From Aedes albopictus (taxonomy: Eukaryota; Arthropoda; Insecta; Diptera; Culicidae): a DNA stretch of 64,000 nt. The notes beneath the pieces are model-generated. The model was not told the origin of the DNA. It searched no databases and saw only the letters and a program-made list of their open reading frames with translations. The number at the start of each line of letters is the position of its first letter. Positions within the stretch are counted from its first letter, which is position 1. The translations under genes and the position numbers were made by a program. Positions 58,287 through 64,000 of the stretch are shown in pieces. The stretch is from NCBI RefSeq assembly GCF_035046485.1, contig NC_085138.1, positions 328,286,129 through 328,350,128 of the forward strand, written 5' to 3'.

Positions 58287-58566
58287 GAGACATTCTAAGG
58301 GAAACTGGGTCCTCCCAATAAGTGTTCGGTAATTTTAGGTGTTATTGGGAGGCATTCTGAGGGAAGTCGGTTCCTCCCAATAAGTGTTCGGTAATTTTAG
58401 GTGATATTGTGGAGCATTTTGAGGGAAGCTGGGTCCTCCCGATAAGTGGTCGGTAATTTTAGGTGATATTGGGGGGCATTCTGAGGGAAGTCGGTTCCTC
58501 CCAATAAGTGTTCGGTAATATCAGGTGTTATTGGGAGGCATTCTGAGGGAAGTCGGTTCCTCCCAA

Positions 58567-59345
58567 CCCGGGAGCTTCTTGACAGCTGCCGAACAACGTC
58601 AGCGTACCTAAAAATTTTGGTCCGGGTGGTACTGTCAGATTCAAAGCGGCAAGCGCTACTTTTGAAAATGACGAAAACCGACAATAACAAACCGCACAAA
58701 AAACATTAAAACATTAAACAGAAACCTTAATTTGTTGTTTCCGCTTTTTTGTGGTAGATAAATGCAAAATATGTGCGGCATGATGAATTTGTTTACTAGA
58801 AGCAAAAATTATATCTATTAAACGGGTAAAGGCAAAACAGCCGGATTTCATAAAATTAATAAGAAACTTATGTTTTCTTCTAGTGCGGTTATTAAGCACC
58901 AGCAAGTAATAAATTAGGTTACTTATGCTAACATTTTACAGCTACATATCTGGTGGCAAAGCCAAAATGGAAGTTAAAAATAATCATTTGCAGATGTTTT
59001 TTTTCTCGAGTTTGATCGTCGGTTTGGTCTAGCATGCGCAGTCACCAATTAATATGGAAGACCGTTTAAACATGTGCTTTTATTGCATTTCTTACAAGAA
59101 AAAAAACAAAATAATTTCAATTTAATGAACATTAGTTTTTGCGCTTCTATTGAATACGTCCTTTTGATACGAAACGCTAGCCTCTTGTTGGCTTCCACTC
59201 ACCACGAAACAAAAAGATGTTTTCGCATGGACAAAAATTGTTGCGTCAGTGAAGGAAGGACCCGTTGTTTACGAACAGTAGCGACATCTGCGATTTGCAA
59301 GTAGGTACGCGAAACTGAGCTCATCTGTCAAGTTACGGGGGGGTT
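58567..59345. mobile_element. ~780-bp insertion in the satellite
   Basis: Starts CCCGGGAGCTTCTTGACAG and ends CTGTCAAGTTACGGGGGGG, which are imperfect inverted ends. GGTTCCTCCCAA lies on both sides (58555-58566, 59346-59357), but as part of the satellite it cannot prove a target duplication. Non-coding as far as I can see. Likely a DNA transposon remnant. Confidence 0.55.
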
Positions 59346-60914
59346 GGTTCCTCCCAAGAAGTGTTCGGTAATTCTAGGTGATATTTGGGGACATTCTTTG
59401 GGAAGCTGGGTCCTCCCGATAAGTGGTCGGTAATTTTAGGTGATATTGGGAGGCATTCTGAGGGAAGTCGGTTCCTCCCAAGAAGTGTTCGGTAATTTTA
59501 GGTGATATTGGGGGACATGCTTAGGGAAGCTAGGTCCTCCCGATAAGTGTTCGGTAATTTTAGGTGATATTGGGGATCATTCTGAGGGAAGTCGGTTCCT
59601 CCCAAGAAGTGTTCGGTTATTTTAGGTGATATTGGGGGATATTCTTAGGGAAGCTGGGTCCTCCCGATAAGTGGTCGGTAATTTTCGGTGATATTGGGGG
59701 GCATTCTGAGGGAAGTCGGTTCCTCCCAATAAGTGTTCGGTAATTTCAGGTGTTATTGGGAGGCATTCTGAGGGAAGTCGGTTCCTCCCAAGAAGTGTTC
59801 GGTAATTCTAGGTGATATTGGGAGACATTCTAAGGGAAACTGGGTCCTCCCAATAAGTGTTCGGTAATTTTAGGTGTTATTAGGAGGCATTCTAAAGGAA
59901 GTCGGTTCCTCCCAATAAGTGTTCGGTAATTTTAGGTGTTACATACTGGGAGGCATTCTGAGGGAAGCTGGGTCCTCTTAATAGGTGTTCATTAATTTTA
60001 GGTGATATTGGGGGACATTCTGAGGGAAGTTGGGTCCTCCCAATAAATGTTCGGTTATTTTAGGTGATATTGGGGGGCATTCTTAAGGAAGTCGGTTCCT
60101 CCCAAGAAGTGTTCGGTAATTTTAGGTGATATTGGGGGATAATCTGAGGGAAGTTGGGTCCTCCCAATAAGTGTTCGGTAATTTTAGGTGATATTGGGGA
60201 GCATTCTGAGGGAAGTTGGGTCCTTCCAATAAATGTTCGGTTATTTAAGGTGATATTGGGGGGGCATTCTGAGGGAAGTCGGTTCGGAAGTGTTCGGTCA
60301 AGAAGTGTTCGGTTATTTTAGGTGATATTGGGGGATATTCTGAACGAAGTTGGGTCCTCCCAATAAGTGTTCGGTAATTTTAGGTGTATTGGAGGGCATT
60401 CTGAGCGAAGTCGGTTCCTCCCAATAAGTGTTCGGTAATTTTAGGTGATATTGGAAGACATTCTAAAGGAAGCTGGGTCCTCTCAATAAGTGTTCGGTAA
60501 TTTTAGGTGATATTGGGAGACATTCTACGGGAAGCCGGTTCCTCCCAATAAGTGTTGGTTAATTTTAGGTGATATTGGGAAGCATTCTGAAGAAATTCGG
60601 TTCCTCCCAATAAGTGTTCGGTAATTTTAGGTGATATTGGGAGACATTCCACGGGAAGCTGGGTCCTCCCAAAAGTTTTCGGTAATTTTAGGTGATATTG
60701 GGAAGCATTCTGAAGGAAGTCGGGTCCTCCCAATAAGTGCTCGGTAATTTTAGGTGATATTGGGAGACATTCTACGGGAAGCTGGGTACTCCCAATAAGT
60801 TTTCGGTGATTGTCGGTGATATTGGGAAGCATTCTGAAGAAAGTAGGTTCCTCCCAATAAGTGTTCGGTAATTTTAGGTGATATTGGGAGACATTCTAAG
60901 GGAAGCTGGGTTCT

Positions 60915-62870
60915 CCCAATATCACCTAGAATTACCGAACACTTATTGGGAGGAACCGACTTCACTCAGAATGCTCCCCATATCACCTAAAATTACCGAA
61001 CACTTAATGGGAGGAACCGACTTCCCTCAGAATGCCTCCCAATATCACCTAAAATTACCGAACACTTATTGGGAGGAACGGACTTCCCTCAGAATGCTCC
61101 CCAATATCACCTAAAATTACCGAACACTTATTGGGAGGAATCGACTTCCCTTAGAATGCCCCCCAATATCACCTAAAATTACCGAACACTTATTGGGAGG
61201 ACCCAACTTCCCTCAGAATGCCCCCTAATATCACCTATAATTACCGAACACTTATTGGGAGGAACCGACTTCACTCAGAATGCTCCACAATATCACCTAA
61301 AATTACCGAACACTTATTGGGAGGACCCAGCTTCCCTTAGAATGTCTCCCAATATCACCTAAAATTACCGAACACTTATTGGGAGGACCCAGCTTCCCGT
61401 AGAATGTCTCCCAATATCACCTAGAATTACCGAACACTTATTGGGAGGACCCAACTTCCCTCAGAATGCCCCTAATATCACCTAGAATTACCGAACACTT
61501 ATTGGGAGGAACCGACTTCACTCAGAATGCTCCCCATATCACTAAAAATTACCGAACACTTATTGGGAGGACCCAGCTTCCCTTAGAATGTCTCCCAATA
61601 TCACCTAAAATTACCGAACACTTATTGGGAGGAACCGACTTCCTTCAGAATGCTTCCCAATAACACCTAAAATTACCGAACACTTATTGGGAGGACCCAG
61701 CTTCCCGTAGAATGTCTCCCAATATCACCTGAAATTACCGAACACTTATTGGGAGGAACCGACTTCCTTAAGAATGCTTCCCAATAACACCTAGAATTAC
61801 CGAACACTTATTGGGAGGACCCAGTTTCCCGTAGAATGTCTCCCAATATCACCTAAAATTACCGAACACTTATTGGGAGGACCCAGTTTCCCGTAGAATG
61901 TCTCCCAATATCACCTAAAATTACCGAACACTTATTGGGAGGAACCGACTTCACTCAGAATGCTCCCCATATCACTAAAAATTACCGAACACTTATTGGG
62001 AGGACCCAGCTTCCCTTAGAATGTCTCCCAATATCACCTAAAATTACCGAACACTTATTGGGAGGAACCGACTTCCTTCAGAATGCTTCCCAATAACACC
62101 TAAAATTACCGAACACTTATTGGGAGGACCCAGCTTCCCGTAGAATGTCTCCCAATATCACCTGAAGTTACCGAACACTTATTGGGAGGAACCGACTTCC
62201 TTAAGAATGCTTCCCAATAACACCTAGAATTACCGAACACTTATTGGGAGGACCCAGTTTCCCGTAGAATGTCTCCCAATATCACCTAAAATTACCGAAC
62301 ACTTATTGGGAGGAACCGACTTCACTCAGAATGCTCCCCATATCACCTAAAATTACCGAACACTTATTGGGAGGACCCAACTTCCCTCAGAATGCCCCTA
62401 ATATCACCTAGAATTACCGAACACTTATTGGGAGGAACCGACTTCACTCAGAATGCTCCCCATATCACTAAAAATTACCGAACACTTATTGGGAGGACCC
62501 AACTTCCCTCAGAATGCCCCCTAATATCACCTAGAATTACCGAACACTTATTGGGAGGAACCGACTTCACTCAGAATGCTCCCCATATCACCTAAAATTA
62601 CCGAACACTTATTGGGAGGAACCGACTTCCCTCAGAATGCCTCTCAATATCACCTAAAATTATCGAACACTTATTGGGAGGAACCGACTTCCCTCAGAAT
62701 GCTCCCCAATATCACCTGAAATTACCGAACACTTATTGGGAGGAATCGACTTCCCTCAGAATGCCCCCCAATATCACCTAAAATTACCGAACACTTATTT
62801 GGAGGACCCAACTTCCCTCAGAATGTCCCCCAATATCACCTTAAATTACCGAACACTTATTGGGAGAAAC
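60915..62870 (-). repeat. 62-bp satellite array, inverted orientation
   Basis: About 31 monomers of the same satellite read on the minus strand. The switch is at CTCCCAATATCACC (60912-60925). Monomers here belong to the GATATTGGG subtype. Contains a 7-monomer block repeated in tandem (see findings). A remnant continues after the insertion, 63865-63882. Confidence 0.95.
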
Positions 62871-63856
62871 CAAGGGGCGTGCAACTCTAAACTCCCGATA
62901 ATTTCGCAAAATACTAACAAATACTAGAAATATTAGTACGATATTAGAGGAAAATTGATCAAAGAGCTCTGGTTTTTCAAAACCCTGTTTTGGTTTTGAA
63001 TGACAGCCATCTAACCACCCACGGCTGAAACGACAACGTCGAGCATCAATCCTGATCTTCGGTAGGCACTCTTTCTCATAATGAGATGGAATCAACGGAG
63101 ACCGATAGCAAACAAGACGATCCAGATTGGAATGCAGAACAATCAACGACATTGATATTGGATGATTAATAGTTAGAGACATTCGCAAATTTATAAATGT
63201 TTTTTTCGTTATTTTCTGAAGTGTTACACCGTGGATCTTTTTTGGATTGAAAGGCAGAAAAGTGGCCAGGCTGCGGCTTTCTTTTGTTGTTGTTTTTGGC
63301 CACAAATGTTGTAATTTGAGATTTGAAAGAAAAAACTTACAAGACATGCAATACCTAAAGGTAACGAAGTAGGGAGAGAAGTGGAATAAATTTGGTTGAT
63401 TCCAAAAAAAAAATCCAAAATTTGCAGTTATAATCACAGTCTTTATTAGTTCAGACGTTTATAAAGAATGCACACAGAGGTAGAATCAACTCTGGACAAT
63501 TAGCCGCTATTGCTACTCACTGTGTCTCTACACTCTGTAATCTCCTAGTTTGAGCGCGTCTTAAGACTGATCTTGACGGCGATTAATGTATCATCTATAA
63601 TAAAAGCAATTGATTGTTAGACACTGAAATTGAAGAAAATGAACGTACCTTTTCAAATGGACATTTTTGAAAACCCGTGAGCCACCGTTTTCTCCACCTG
63701 CACGTCTCACGATTGTACACAACAAATGGCACTTTGATCTTCCATAGCAACCGTGCTAGTCATCGTTGCTTTGATGGGCAATATTGGAAATACTAGAAAT
63801 ACTATCACGGTACTATTAGTAAATACTAGGGAAAGTTTAGAGTTGCAGGCCCCTTG
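62871..63856. mobile_element. hAT-like non-autonomous element, 986 bp, 8-bp target duplication
   Basis: Ends CAAGGGGCGTGCAACTCTAA and, in inverse, CAAGGGGCCTGCAACTCTAA. Perfect 8-bp duplication GGAGAAAC at 62863-62870 and 63857-63864. Inside the termini, ATACTAGAAAT-type words occur on both sides as subterminal repeats. The 198-codon open frame at 62841-63437 (-) begins in the element and shows no transposase motifs. Confidence 0.8.
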
Positions 63857-63864
63857 GGAGAAAC

Positions 63865-63882
63865 CGACTTCCCTCAAAATGG
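63865..63882 (-). repeat. Satellite remnant beyond the hAT-like element
   Basis: CGACTTCCCTCAAAATG continues the inverted satellite monomer, then the sequence becomes unrelated. This marks the right edge of the array. Confidence 0.75.
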
Positions 63883-64000
63883 AGTGTGATTTTTGAGGCA
63901 AAGTGAAAAAGCCGCTTTTTTTTATTCGGATCGGCTGCGTCGTCGTCGTCGTCAATTTGAATGTCCACATCGTCGTACCCGTGTGTAGTTGTAGCGGTTC
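63883..64000. other. Non-repetitive right edge
   Basis: Contains a T run and a CGTCGTCGTCGTCGTC trinucleotide tract; no gene seen. Confidence 0.4.

Larger units (their letters stand above)
50930..60914 (+). repeat. 62-bp satellite array, direct orientation
   Basis: Monomer pieces in order: TTCGGTAATTTTAGGTGATA, then (G/T)TGGGAGGCATTCTGAGGGAA, then GTTGGTTCCTCCCAATAAGTG. The period is 62 bp, about 145 copies after removing insertions. The first one or two units (50930-51010) are diverged. Subtypes: GGTTCCTCCC versus GGGTCCTCCC endings, and GGCATTCTGAGG versus GGACAGTCTTAGG cores. Units before about 55500 mostly read GATAGTGGGAGG; later ones mostly read GATATTGGGA. Because 62 is not a multiple of 3, open frames cycle every 186 bp; peptides such as NYRTLIGRTQLP are satellite read-through. 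Confidence 0.95.

Noticed and set aside
50930..62870. Possible CRISPR-like array
   Set aside because: Units are contiguous 62-bp tandem copies with no unique spacers, in a eukaryotic genome.
55587..62927. Open frames encoding ITEHLLGGTDFPQNA / NYRTLIGRTQLP repeats
   Set aside because: Read-through of the 62-bp satellite; the same peptide appears in every orientation and cycles every three monomers.
62841..63437. 198-codon open frame as a gene
   Set aside because: Begins inside the hAT-like element, runs into the satellite, and has no transposase or other motif.

Overview
The window looks like mosquito nuclear DNA, most likely from Aedes. Evidence: spliced genes with long, transposon-packed introns, Feilai-type tRNA-derived SINEs, a Tc1-mariner relative with DD37E spacing (a group described from mosquitoes), many short inverted-repeat elements (MITEs), and culicine-style non-LTR retrotransposons. 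Species identity is inferred, not shown. Most of the 64 kb is repetitive; I can support parts of only two host genes.

Host genes, both on the minus strand. (1) 25459-40896 is a complete seven-exon SLC7-type amino acid transporter (LAT / y+LAT light chain, 506 aa). All six introns are GT-AG and the frame is kept throughout. Its 13.3-kb first intron (27324-40577) is filled with LINE fragments, G-rich degenerate repeats and a ~4.9-kb foldback element. (2) 11442-11609 is a signal-peptide first exon, probably of a LIV-1/ZIP-type zinc transporter; the rest of that gene must lie beyond base 1, so 1-11441 would be its first intron.

Region by region. 1-11.4 kb: SINEs, several hairpin elements and a tract of GGAATTCCTCCAG-like degenerate repeats. 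11.4-25 kb: the ZIP-like exon and its upstream region, two copies of a 253-bp MITE family with 7-bp duplications, nested foldback elements, LINE 3' ends, a broken DD37E mariner with its inverted repeats, and a deleted Copia-type element carrying a SINE. 25-41 kb: the transporter gene. 41-51 kb: an R1-like LINE interrupted by a third copy of the MITE family, dispersed repeats, a retroposed SINE tail with 55 A residues, and a 427-bp near-perfect palindrome. 50.9-63.9 kb: about 12 kb of a 62-bp satellite, head-to-tail up to 60.9 kb and then inverted, with the switch at a palindrome inside the monomer. The satellite is broken by a SINE fragment, a ~780-bp insertion and a 986-bp hAT-like element with an 8-bp target duplication.

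The most notable unnamed structures are the TTAA-flanked foldback at 35080-40013 with CCC ends, the inverted 62-bp satellite, the three-copy MITE family with 7-bp target duplications, and the 190-bp MITE at 30644-30833 whose empty site is visible elsewhere in the window. No bacterial-type defence system, CRISPR array or operon is present.
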